A stretch of DNA of 64,000 nt from Pseudoalteromonas tunicata. Its GTDB lineage: Bacteria; Pseudomonadota; Gammaproteobacteria; Enterobacterales; Alteromonadaceae. Made by a program: the position numbers and the translations under genes. The stretch is from the NCBI RefSeq assembly GCF_002310815.1, contig NZ_CP011033.1:310001-374000 (forward strand), written 5' to 3'. Below, one piece after another: positions 38,490 to 47,704 of the stretch. Every line of letters begins with the position of its first letter. The first letter of the stretch is position 1. The notes under the pieces are model-generated. The model saw only the letters and a list, made by a program, of their open reading frames with translations. It had not been told where the DNA came from and did not search any database.

Positions 38490-39806
38490 ATGAAAGAATT
38501 TGAATTGGAATCATTGGCTGAAAAAATTCACTTTGGCAAAACTAAGAGTTATTTCTCTGAAGTTATAAATTCATATCAAAACAAATGTTACCGATCTTCA
38601 GTAGTGATGCTGTGGTCAGTGTCTATTTGCGATCTGGTTTATAAACTTCAAGTTTTAGTAGACCAATATGACGATAAAGTGGCAAAAAATATTTTAGACA
38701 ATGTAAAAAGCTCTCAACAAGCAGACCCGAAGTCTGCTAGTTGGGAGCTTCAAATATTGGATGACGTTTTCAATAAAACCAATCTGATTGATAGCTCTGA
38801 ATATGAAAACTTACGTTATTTGCAAAAGCAACGTCACTTATCTGCACACCCTGTATTGAAAGAAAATCTCGAACTCTACACTCCTAATAAAGAAACTGTC
38901 AGGTCTCTAATTAGAAATACTTTGGAAGGGGTTTTGATAAAGCCACCTTTCTACACACAAAAAGTGACTCAAGAGTTTCTAGAAGATCTAGATGAAGCAA
39001 AAGACGCATTAAATTCTTTTAAAAAGTTAAAGAAATATATTGAAAGCCGTTATTTGGATAGGCTTTCACCTGATTTAGAAATGGCACTTTTTAAGACGCT
39101 TTGGAAGTTAACTTTTAAGCTTGATGATGAAAAGTGTGCTGAGAATAGGTTTGTTAACTTAAAAGCCATGCGTGTAATCGCTGACAGAAATAAAGGATTA
39201 CTTACAGACACAGTGGCTAGTGAACCAGATTACTTCAATAATATATCTCCAAGTGGAACGCCAATTGAAGCGTTAACGTTTTTTTTATCTCTGTATCCTG
39301 AAGTTTATCCAGTCCTAGCCGAGGACTCTAAATTAAAAATCCAACATGCGGTTGAAACTACAGATGTTGGTAAAATCTGTGGTTGGTTCATAAATGGTGA
39401 TCTTGAAAATCATTTTGAAAACATAGTTAAGTGGATTGAGGGTGATGATCATCCTAAGTTTAGTGACAATCAATGGGAGTATCTTCTAGACCTGTCAGAT
39501 TCTGATGAGTGGGAGCAATGCTATTGTAAAATGGTAGCTTCTTATTATTGTGCTAGTAGGAGCTTTGACACTGCAGACTTAAGGTTCTCGCAAGTGATTT
39601 TACCTAATTTGAAGCTTTTCAATGTTGCTAGTGCGATTTATCTACTTGAGAAGATAGAACCTAATAACCAAGTTTGGGCGCGGGGTCGAGCTTACAGAGA
39701 TCACCCTAAGGTTCGTAGCCATTTTGATAAGGTGCTAGGGACTGATTTTGACTACAGCCCTTACCGAAGATTTGACGAGTCTTCAAAAGAAGAAGTCGAT
39801 GAGTAG
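38490..39806 (+). CDS. Cassette protein with HEPN-like N-terminal domain
   Basis: A 438-residue soluble protein. The N-terminal 150 residues are helical and follow the HEPN plan: YQNKCYRSSVVMLWSVSICD as the first helix pair and RHLSAHP carrying the Rx4H catalytic motif of HEPN RNases. The C-terminal part is helical with no recognised domain. HEPN proteins often act in toxin-antitoxin and phage-defence systems, and integron cassettes commonly carry such genes. The ATG at 38490 follows AAGG with good spacing. The gene fills a cassette with GTTAGCT at the front and AGTTAAC behind. Function as an RNase is inference. Confidence 0.75.
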   Translation: MKEFELESLAEKIHFGKTKSYFSEVINSYQNKCYRSSVVMLWSVSICDLVYKLQVLVDQYDDKVAKNILDNVKSSQQADPKSASWELQILDDVFNKTNLIDSSEYENLRYLQKQRHLSAHPVLKENLELYTPNKETVRSLIRNTLEGVLIKPPFYTQKVTQEFLEDLDEAKDALNSFKKLKKYIESRYLDRLSPDLEMALFKTLWKLTFKLDDEKCAENRFVNLKAMRVIADRNKGLLTDTVASEPDYFNNISPSGTPIEALTFFLSLYPEVYPVLAEDSKLKIQHAVETTDVGKICGWFINGDLENHFENIVKWIEGDDHPKFSDNQWEYLLDLSDSDEWEQCYCKMVASYYCASRSFDTADLRFSQVILPNLKLFNVASAIYLLEKIEPNNQVWARGRAYRDHPKVRSHFDKVLGTDFDYSPYRRFDESSKEEVDE

Positions 39807-39845
39807 TTGGCAGTTAACAAGAGACTATGGCGTCAATAGCTAATT

Positions 39846-40795
<950 letters not shown>

Positions 40796-40819
40796 AATAA
40801 GCTAACTCTTGCTTGCATA

Positions 40820-40985
40820 ATGCGGGTTCGAGACCCAGTAGACTATTCGAGTGTGATGCTTGGAGTCTTTTGTGGCGTTCATTCTTGTTATCGGTCTCTC
40901 AACAGAGGATCCATCGCTCAATCGAACTACCACAAAAGAGAGCTTTAGTTGCAGCTAAAGCCTGGGTCTCACATTACCCGAACTC
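40820..40985 (-). ncRNA. Candidate IS110 bridge RNA
   Basis: Upstream of the transposase the minus strand can fold strongly. GAGACCCAG/CTGGGTCTC closes the structure, GCTTTAG/CTAAAGC forms a first hairpin, and CTTTTGTGG/CCACAAAAG closes an arm with an internal loop and an upper CTCT/AGAG hairpin. The 3' strand of that internal loop carries ATAACAAG, identical to the attC flank next to which both IS copies sit. ATAGTCT near the 3' stem also matches the IS terminus. These are the places where IS110 bridge RNAs carry target and donor guides. Ends are approximate. Confidence 0.55.
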
Positions 40986-41021
40986 GGTTTAAAAGAATAA
41001 TTTGATGGGTTTATTATCCAT

Positions 41022-41112
41022 ACAAGTCGTTTAAAAGGACAAAAAACAGTTGGCTTTTGCTCCTTCGTCGCTAATTTTAGCCAACTATTTTATTGCCTCT
41101 TAACGAGGCGTT
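41022..41112 (+). other. attC site, right part (left part beyond the IS110)
   Basis: From ACAAGTCG through the arms AACAGTTGGC and GCCAACTATT to GAGGCGTT, it parallels the intact attC at 41664-41758. Together with AGTTAACAAG at 39812-39821 it forms the attC of the HEPN cassette, now split by the IS. Confidence 0.75.
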
Positions 41113-41259
41113 GAGGCTGTAGAATTACTAATTTGGTCAAGTTTTTAGGTGATTTAAGGGGTCTCAAATGCATTGCTTAGTACGAGATAATCGCTTAGAA
41201 AGCGATACAGGAGGTCAAAAAAATGGCCAAATTTATAAAAATAGAAATTCTACAGTCTC
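41113..41259 (+). mobile_element. 147-bp terminal-inverted-repeat element, copy 1
   Basis: Left end GAGGCTGTAGAATTACT and right end (reverse complement) GAGACTGTAGAATTTCT are near-perfect inverted repeats. It is flanked by GTT on both sides. Inside are the hairpin ATCGCTT/AAGCGAT in most copies (AATCGCTT here) and AGGAGG followed nine bases later by ATG. No transposase fits in it. Copies 2 and 3 are the same length and over 95% identical by eye. Confidence 0.75.
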
Positions 41260-41262
41260 GTT

Positions 41263-41409
41263 GAGGCTGTAGAATTACTCATTTGGTCAAGTTTTTAGGT
41301 GCTTTAAGGGGTCTCAAATGCATTGCTTAGTACGAGATTATCGCTTAGAAAGCGATACAGGAGGTCAAAAAAATGGCCAAATTTATAAAAATAGAAATTC
41401 TACAGCCTC
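41263..41409 (+). mobile_element. 147-bp terminal-inverted-repeat element, copy 2
   Basis: In tandem with copy 1, separated only by GTT, and followed by GTTATGT, the start of the next cassette. The small reading frame that starts behind its AGGAGG (MAKFIKIEILQPR) leaves the element and ends in a TGA that overlaps the GTG start of the 72-residue cassette gene. Confidence 0.75.
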
Positions 41410-41434
41410 GTTATGTGTCTAGGAGATTTCGGTT

Positions 41435-41653
41435 GTGATTATCAAGTTCAATGTATTTGGCAAACAAATGTCCGTTCTTAAAAAAAATGAAGAATGGCAA
41501 CTATTTAATGAATCAGATACAGGTATTCGTTCACGAGTCTACGACGTTGTTATCCCATCTGATTTAGAGTCTACTGAACTTGGAACATACCTCGATGATA
41601 TATATCATGAATATTCATCTGAAAAGCATCCAAATGTTATAGAACTAGGTTAG
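41435..41653 (+). CDS. Small cassette protein, 72 residues
   Basis: Begins MIIKFNVFGKQMSVLKK and ends acidic (YHEYSSEKHPNVIELG). It has no signal peptide, is a probable small alpha/beta fold, and is of unknown function. Small proteins of this type recur in Vibrio-like integron cassettes as I recall, but I cannot verify the family. The GTG start has AGGAGA nine bases upstream inside the cassette and also overlaps the stop of the frame coming from the 147-bp element (GTGA), so translation may be coupled. Confidence 0.7.
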   Translation: MIIKFNVFGKQMSVLKKNEEWQLFNESDTGIRSRVYDVVIPSDLESTELGTYLDDIYHEYSSEKHPNVIELG

Positions 41654-41663
41654 AGTAATAGCC

Positions 41664-41758
41664 ACATAACAAGCATTTAAACAGGGACAAATAACAGTTG
41701 GCTGTCGTTCGTTCCTCACTATTTTAGCCAACAATTATTTACCCATTAAATGGGCGTT
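41664..41758 (+). other. attC recombination site (cassette of the 72-residue gene)
   Basis: R'' box ACATAAC at 41664-41670 is complementary to the cassette's own start GTTATGT at 41410-41416. The arms CAGTTGGC and GCCAAC, and GCATTT/AAATGGGC near the ends, can fold into the usual attC cruciform. It ends in GGGCGTT, where the third 147-bp element begins. Confidence 0.82.
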
Positions 41759-41905
41759 GAGGCTGTAGAATTACTCATTTGGTCAAGTTTTTAGGTGATT
41801 TAAGGGGTCTCAAATGCATTGCTTAGTACGAGATTGTCGCTTAGAAAGCGATACAGGAGGTCAAAAAAATGGCCAAATTTATAAAAATAGAAATTCTACA
41901 GCCTC
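41759..41905 (+). mobile_element. 147-bp terminal-inverted-repeat element, copy 3
   Basis: Same length and ends as copies 1 and 2, again with GTT on each side (41756-41758 and 41906-41908). Removing it joins GGGCGTT to ATGTG, an ordinary attC/cassette junction. Its outward reading frame stops after MAKFIKIEILQPRYVY. Confidence 0.75.
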
Positions 41906-41955
41906 GTTATGTGTATTGAGCTTGACTCTATGCATTGTCCAAAATGCAAGAACAG

Positions 41956-42879
41956 TTATTTGTTAAAATACTGCTTCTTTAGTTCGTGAACCACCTGTGT
42001 ACTTACCCAATAAATATTCGATGCTCCGCTAGGTTCATTGTAACGGCCAAAGAATAAAAACTTACCATCAGGCGTAATTCTAGCAACCGATTCTGTGTGC
42101 TGCGTGTTAACGGCTGGGCCTAGGTTAATAGGCTTTGACCATGAGCCATTTTTTTCTTTAAAATAAACAAATATGTCATGGTCTTTTCTATCTTTGTTGT
42201 CTTTATTACGGGCATTCACCAATAAATAATCTTCATTTGGTGAAATAAACCCGTGAATACCGAATTCAATATCTATAGGCTTTGGTAGTTGAAATTCACC
42301 ATTCTTATTTTTAGCATAATACATTTTACGCTCTGACATATTAGTAAAAATAAGGTCTCCATTTTGCCCTTGATTCATATCGGATAATCGCCCATTGTTG
42401 TAGGGTGATTCATACCTTTTGGCTTCACTAAATCCGCTTTTAGTGGGAGTTACATACCAGACTCCAGAATCTTTGGAATCTGGCTTTCGCCCTGTAAAGT
42501 ATACTCTGTTTTCATTTAGGCTTGCATGGGGGGTTAATTCATATGTCATTTTACCTTTCGTAAAATTAGCTCTTTGGGGCTTTGTCCATTGGTTGTTTTC
42601 TACCTTTGAATAGTAAATTTGTGGGTCTGTATCAACGCCTTCGATAATCTCTAGCGTTGTAAAGTACATTTCTGTTAAATTTGTTGAAAATGAAACACCA
42701 AACTCATAACGCCCTTCGATTGAGACAGTACCAAGTGCAAAGGGTTCTGCTATTAAACCAGGTATTTCTTGGCCAAACCAAGGTCCCTTCAAATTAGGAA
42801 ACGATACAGTTTCATTTGCATTGCTCACCATAGGGATAATGGCGATTAACATAAAGCACATTGACATTATTTTTTTCAT
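41956..42879 (-). CDS. Exported PD40-type beta-propeller protein in a reversed cassette
   Basis: A signal peptide (MKKIMSMCFMLIAIIPMVSNA) precedes about 285 residues with PD40/WD40-like blades: TNLTEMYFTT, HASLNENRVYFTGRK, ITPDGKFLFFGRY. It resembles TolB-like periplasmic propellers but is not TolB, which is longer. It runs against the usual cassette direction, so it needs its own promoter in 42880-43200. The cassette is bounded by GTTATGT at 41906 and ACATAAC at 43201. Function is unknown. A 19-codon + strand frame with CPKC (41930-41989) overlaps its 3' end and is not called. Confidence 0.8.
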   Translation of the reverse strand: MKKIMSMCFMLIAIIPMVSNANETVSFPNLKGPWFGQEIPGLIAEPFALGTVSIEGRYEFGVSFSTNLTEMYFTTLEIIEGVDTDPQIYYSKVENNQWTKPQRANFTKGKMTYELTPHASLNENRVYFTGRKPDSKDSGVWYVTPTKSGFSEAKRYESPYNNGRLSDMNQGQNGDLIFTNMSERKMYYAKNKNGEFQLPKPIDIEFGIHGFISPNEDYLLVNARNKDNKDRKDHDIFVYFKEKNGSWSKPINLGPAVNTQHTESVARITPDGKFLFFGRYNEPSGASNIYWVSTQVVHELKKQYFNK

Positions 42880-43210
42880 GTTTGATCCTTAAATTACCAA
42901 AGAGAACTATTACTTACGCTATCTAAAAGGTGGCAGATTTAAGCTAAAGGATAGTAGCGTATAAACGGTGCAGATTATAAGCTTGTTAAACCTGTGTTAA
43001 ATATACCATTCCAGTAAAATTATGCATTTAGGTAAATGTAACCTGATGTAAATTCTCAATTAAAATATTGGAAGTATACTTTTTTGTTCAATATAATAAG
43101 TGCGAAGGCGTTTTTGTTTTATAGTAAGAAGAGTTTTTTGAGCAGTTTATTTTTTGTGTCTTTATCACAAGTAAAAATAGTACGGGCTCGTGCCTTATAC
43201 ACATAACAAG

Positions 43211-43354
<144 letters not shown>

Positions 43355-43539
43355 AAAAAATAAGACATATATGGACACGACCCACTTTGCAAGCATGAGC
43401 AGTTTTTATCTTGTAAAAAATACAAAATAAATCGTTTATTCTTTTTGTTCGTTAACATATGTTCATGTGGTTTTCTGATAAATAGATATTAAAAATATCA
43501 GCACTGACATATATACAGGCTCTGTTCTTTCCTCAGATT

Positions 43540-44895
43540 ATCAAGAAAAGAGTGGCGGGAGTTGACTCCCGCCGGCCTCTGATGAATTCCGTACTTGAAA
43601 TACCTTAACACCCACACGGATTTTAAACCCTTGTCTCAACCAGGTTATTTTCAAGCGGGAAAACCGTTTACTCATCAACATGTGTTAGCTAACAGTGGTG
43701 TGAACAACCCGTTACTATTTAGGTAATGGTTGAATAAGCAACCATTTATAAATAACGTTATGGTATGAAATCTTCATGTTAGGCCTTTATATGTTGGGGT
43801 TGGTACATCACATCTTTTTGCAACAAGTGCCAAACAATCCGTGCAAGTTTATGGGCAATGGCAACCACCGCTTTATTAAAACCACGTCGATGTGCGACCG
43901 ATTCACCCCACACCTTGAGCGCATCGTTTTCATTTTTATAGCGATTAAGGACGGCTCTGGCGCCATGAATGAGTTGCTTGCGTAAATAACGATGGCCTCG
44001 CTTTGATATTTTGCCCATATAACTATGTGAACCTGATGCATATTGGCGAGGTGTTATTCCCAACCAAACAGCAAAATATTTTGCGCTTTTAAATGCTTGC
44101 CCTTTATCAATGCAGGCAATTAACGCGGAAGCGATGATGTAACCAACTCCTGGCACACTAAGCAGTATTTCTGCTTGTGGAAACTGGGTTAAGTTTTGTT
44201 TTAATTTGGCTTCGATTACTTTTAACTTGGCTTTAAGCCCTAAAAACTCTTCATGCAACATGGCAACCAGAGATTTTATATTTTCGCTCACGTGTGAGCT
44301 TGCCGCGACGATATGGGCCATGACAGAAAAGCAGCGCTCTCCTTGACTGAAAATAATCCCAAAGTCACTCAATAAACCATGTGCTTGGTTTGTTAATGCG
44401 GTTTTGTTTTTAATTAACCGTTCACGAATACGATGCAATGCCATGACTTCTTGTTGCGCTTCACTTTTTATCGGCACAAATCGAATGTTAGGTCGTTGAC
44501 TTGCTTCAACAATGGCTAGAGCATCATTGCGGTCATTTTTATTCCCTCGAACAAAGGGCGTAACATGTTGAGCGGGGATTAGGCAGACAGTATGCCCTAA
44601 TTGGGTTAATTCTCGACCCCAATAATGGGATGAATAACAGGCTTCCATCACCACTTGCGTGGGCGGTTGCTCTGCCATAAAAGCATAAAAATCACGCCTA
44701 GCTAATCGTTGATTAAAAACAGGTTTTAGATGTTGATTCACTCCACACGCTTGGAAAACAGATTTTGCTAAATCAATGCCAATAGTTCTACACTTCATGA
44801 TGGATGCTCCTAGAATAACTGAGTTTCACTTCCAGTTTGGCGCATAGACGCCGTTTTGGGAGTGTCCATCTCATCATCCATAAATATCTCGTTGA
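43540..44895 (-). mobile_element. IS110/IS1111-family element (ends approximate)
   Basis: The element consists of the intact transposase at 43779-44798, a long non-coding stretch behind it (including the strong hairpin GGCGGGAGT/ACTCCCGCC at 43554-43573) and a short upstream end. The upstream block 44829-44889 recurs at 51363-51423, which marks it as part of the IS. A long downstream end is where IS1111-subgroup elements carry their bridge RNA, so one may lie in 43540-43778. Confidence 0.6.
43779..44798 (-). CDS. IS110/IS1111-family transposase
   Basis: An intact 339-residue protein with the DEDD motif start GIDLAKSVFQ, the conserved KNDRNDALAI segment, and a C-terminal Transposase_20 domain (LLSVPGVGYIIASALIACI, WLGITPRQYASG, KRGHRYLRKQLIHGAR). 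It is a different element from the IS110 at 39.8 kb. It has no frameshift, so this copy could be active. Confidence 0.92.
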   Translation of the reverse strand: MKCRTIGIDLAKSVFQACGVNQHLKPVFNQRLARRDFYAFMAEQPPTQVVMEACYSSHYWGRELTQLGHTVCLIPAQHVTPFVRGNKNDRNDALAIVEASQRPNIRFVPIKSEAQQEVMALHRIRERLIKNKTALTNQAHGLLSDFGIIFSQGERCFSVMAHIVAASSHVSENIKSLVAMLHEEFLGLKAKLKVIEAKLKQNLTQFPQAEILLSVPGVGYIIASALIACIDKGQAFKSAKYFAVWLGITPRQYASGSHSYMGKISKRGHRYLRKQLIHGARAVLNRYKNENDALKVWGESVAHRRGFNKAVVAIAHKLARIVWHLLQKDVMYQPQHIKA

Positions 44896-45029
44896 AAAAT
44901 CACAATAGTGGGTCTATTTTTTACTTAATCACTTCATGTTTTGGTGGCTACTTTTTGCAATAACAAAGGGGCACAAGCAAGACGGTCGTTAATTGATTTA
45001 GATTCCACTCCTTCTTTCCTTTAATAAAT

Positions 45030-45970
45030 AAGCACTGCATCAGTCGTTGTGTTCGTAGGGCTTTTTTAGCGGGTTTTGATAAGTATTCCGGTCAAAATTT
45101 TGAACACAGACGGGCTTGGTTAGTTGAGCGATTTAAACGGCTATCGCAAGTGTTTGCCATTGATATTGCGGCCTATGCGGTGATGTCGAATCATTACCAT
45201 TTGGTGCTTAGGGTCGATAGAAGTAGGGCATTAAACTGGTCAAAGGATGAAGTGATAGAGCGCTGGTATTAGTTGTATCACGGTACAATTTTGGTTGACC
45301 GCTACCGCAAGGGTGAGCAGCTTGATGAAGCCTATATGTACAGCGTTGATAAAACAGTAGAAGTGTGGCGCAACAGGCTTTACGACATCAGTTGGTACAT
45401 GCGACTTTCGTTTTAAAATAAGTAAACGAGTTTATTGCCATAGAAGCCATTAAAGAAGATAACTGCACAGGCCGATTTTGGGAGGGACGCTTTAAATCTC
45501 AAGCGCTACTGGACGAGCAAGCTGTACTCAGTTGCATGATGTACGTCGATTTAAACCCAATCAGAGCCAAAATGGCGAAAAACCTGCAAGATAGCGACTT
45601 TACGTCAATTCAAGAGCGTATTAACCATTACAAAAAGCAGTCCACGTCAGAAAATACCAAGCTAGCTACATATCAACCAAAGCAACTGATGGCGTTTGGC
45701 AGTAACCAAAATAATCAAACTATTCCCTTTAAGTTATTAGATTATTTAGAACTTGCTGATTGGAGTGGTCGGCATTTTGACCCAAAAAAACGCGGAGCAA
45801 TCAGTAAAGCTCAACCTAAAATACTGGTCGAATTGGGAATAGAAACCGCCGTGTGGCTTGAAGCTGTACAAAACTTCAGGCGACAATATAGTAACTTTGC
45901 AGGTCAACCCAGTGCCCTTCGACAATGTGCCCATCAACATCAACAAAGTTGGTATCGCGGGGTAGGTTAA
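45030..45970 (+). pseudogene. REP-associated tyrosine transposase (Y1/RAYT type), broken
   Basis: Reading in pieces gives HCISRCVRRAFLAGFDKYSG, MSNHYHLVLRVD (the HUH motif), WRNRLYDISWYM, then in another frame CTGRFWEGRFKSQALLDE and YVDLNPIRA to the end. A TAG at 45270-45272 and a frameshift near 45405-45425 break it, and the N-terminus before HCISR is disturbed. Intact relatives of about 320 residues are common in marine gammaproteobacteria. Confidence 0.8.
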
Positions 45971-46457
45971 CTCGCACCTGTTAACCTGAATTAAAACAAA
46001 CTAGGCACAGCCTAGTTTTATCATGCCTAAAAATCCGATATTTCATGTCTATTTATGAGCATCAGCGGTTTTGATGGTAAAAAGCCGCAATATAAATCCC
46101 TCTCAAGCAACATTCGTTCAATCCACCACACCCTTTGATATCGATTTTGTATTGATTTTTAATACAAATTATTTAAAATCAACGAGATATTTATGAGTGG
46201 CATGTATTTTGTATTTTTTGGCAGTTGTGATTATCGACAGTGCTTGGTGGCACGCTTTCGATACCGTCCAGTCATTTGATAAAGTGACGCTAATCAAGCA
46301 GCCACCGTAATCTCCATAGCTGAATCCTATTGAGCAGCCTAGACAACATCACCTCTTGAGCAAGGACTTTGTGTAATTACAGACCATTCGATTCTAACTC
46401 TTATAGCCCTTTAAAAGCCTGAAATAACGTCAGAAAAATTCACCTAACATATACATT
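45971..46457. other. Intergenic, no feature seen
   Basis: No reading frame with gene-like character, clear terminator or repeat that I can support. It lies between the RAYT remnant and the DJ-1 gene. Confidence 0.5.
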
Positions 46458-47615
46458 TTACAACGTACCTAAACGTTTCATTTTGTTCATTTCGGCTACC
46501 ATTGCCAAAGCAACCCCCTTCGACGATTGATAGTTTGTTCCCGTGATTAGTCTGCCGTCGATTTGCACATAAGGCTGGTTACGTTCACCGTAAAAGAACT
46601 TACCACCACGTTGTTTAATCGTTTCTTCAATGTCGAATGGAAATTGCTGATAATAGTTGGCGTCGGTCTTTTCAAATTCCGTCGGGTAACCACTTATTTT
46701 TCGTCCTGAAACTAAATATTTGCCATTACTAAGCTTTAAATTAACGATGCCAGCGGTGCCATGACATACAGAAGATACAATACCATGATTTTTCTCATAT
46801 ACCTGCATGGCAATAGCTTGAAGAGTTTTATTTTCTGCTACTTGATACATAGCATTGCCACCTCCGACATAATGCACCGCTAGATACTGGCTGGCATCAA
46901 CTTGTTCGGGTGATAGCGTGTTTGCTAATAAATACATAAAATCTTGGTTATAGATGTATTGTTTGTGTTTTAAATCAGAAGTGTTGATATAAGCAAGAGG
47001 TAATTTACCACCTTGTGTACTAACTACATCTACCTGATAGCCCGAATCTATGAAAACTTCATAGGCTTCAACCAACTCTGAAAAACTAGTACCCGTAGGC
47101 AGTGTTGACTTACCGTGTTGATCGGCACTTGAAGCAATAAATAGCACTCTTTTATTCATCGCACTTTCTAGCTGAGCTTGCTTTTGTTGTGTATCTATTT
47201 GTGTCGCTGATTTACTAATAATCTGCCAGCCTTTTGCAAATCGTTTAAGTAAAAACTGATCAACATATTTTTTAACAGGCTTTGCGACGGTAATTAATGC
47301 GCGAGCAGTCGCTATATCACCATCAAGAGTAACCGATAGAATATAGCCTGAACGGGTAGTTTTGGAAGATTCAAACCAACGTGCAAATTCTTTTACTGAA
47401 ACCTGCCAAAAAGGCTTCTTGGGGTGGCTAAGGATCAAGGAAGCTTCTGAATGAAATGCATCTTCAATTAGGCTGGGGTTACCTTTACTAGTGCCATCAA
47501 TATATTGTTGAACTACCGCTTCAACCTCGAGCTGATCTTGTGTCTTATCATTCGCAAATGATGAAAATTGTACTACTAAAAGCAGTAACGCTAAGGCTTT
47601 ATACATTATTTTCAT
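46458..47615 (-). CDS. Exported protein with NTF2-like and DJ-1/PfpI domains
   Basis: A signal peptide (ALALLLLVVQFSSFA) leads to an NTF2/SnoaL-like domain of about 120 residues (VVQQYIDGTSKGNPSLIEDAF, typical of lumazine-binding-like DUFs) and then a DJ-1/PfpI domain with the nucleophile elbow SSVCHGTAG and a downstream ETIKQRGGKF. DJ-1 proteins of this subtype include glyoxalases and chaperones. The substrate is unknown. An AraC-type membrane regulator gene ends 89 bases upstream on the same strand and probably controls it. Confidence 0.85.
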   Translation of the reverse strand: MKIMYKALALLLLVVQFSSFANDKTQDQLEVEAVVQQYIDGTSKGNPSLIEDAFHSEASLILSHPKKPFWQVSVKEFARWFESSKTTRSGYILSVTLDGDIATARALITVAKPVKKYVDQFLLKRFAKGWQIISKSATQIDTQQKQAQLESAMNKRVLFIASSADQHGKSTLPTGTSFSELVEAYEVFIDSGYQVDVVSTQGGKLPLAYINTSDLKHKQYIYNQDFMYLLANTLSPEQVDASQYLAVHYVGGGNAMYQVAENKTLQAIAMQVYEKNHGIVSSVCHGTAGIVNLKLSNGKYLVSGRKISGYPTEFEKTDANYYQQFPFDIEETIKQRGGKFFYGERNQPYVQIDGRLITGTNYQSSKGVALAMVAEMNKMKRLGTL

Positions 47616-47704
47616 TAAATTAAACTCTCTGTATGTAGATTGGAATTAATTTAACTTAAATAAAATAAAAACAATAAGCTAAGTTATATTTCAGTAGTCT
47701 GAAA

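Noticed and set aside
40824..40836. GGGTTCGAGACCC, which looks like a tRNA T-arm
   Set aside because: No acceptor, D or anticodon arm can be built around it. It is part of the stem of the IS110 non-coding end.
41113..41905. Possible CRISPR array from repeated 147-bp units
   Set aside because: Units are too long, two are directly adjacent with only GTT between them, and there are no spacers of regular length or cas genes.
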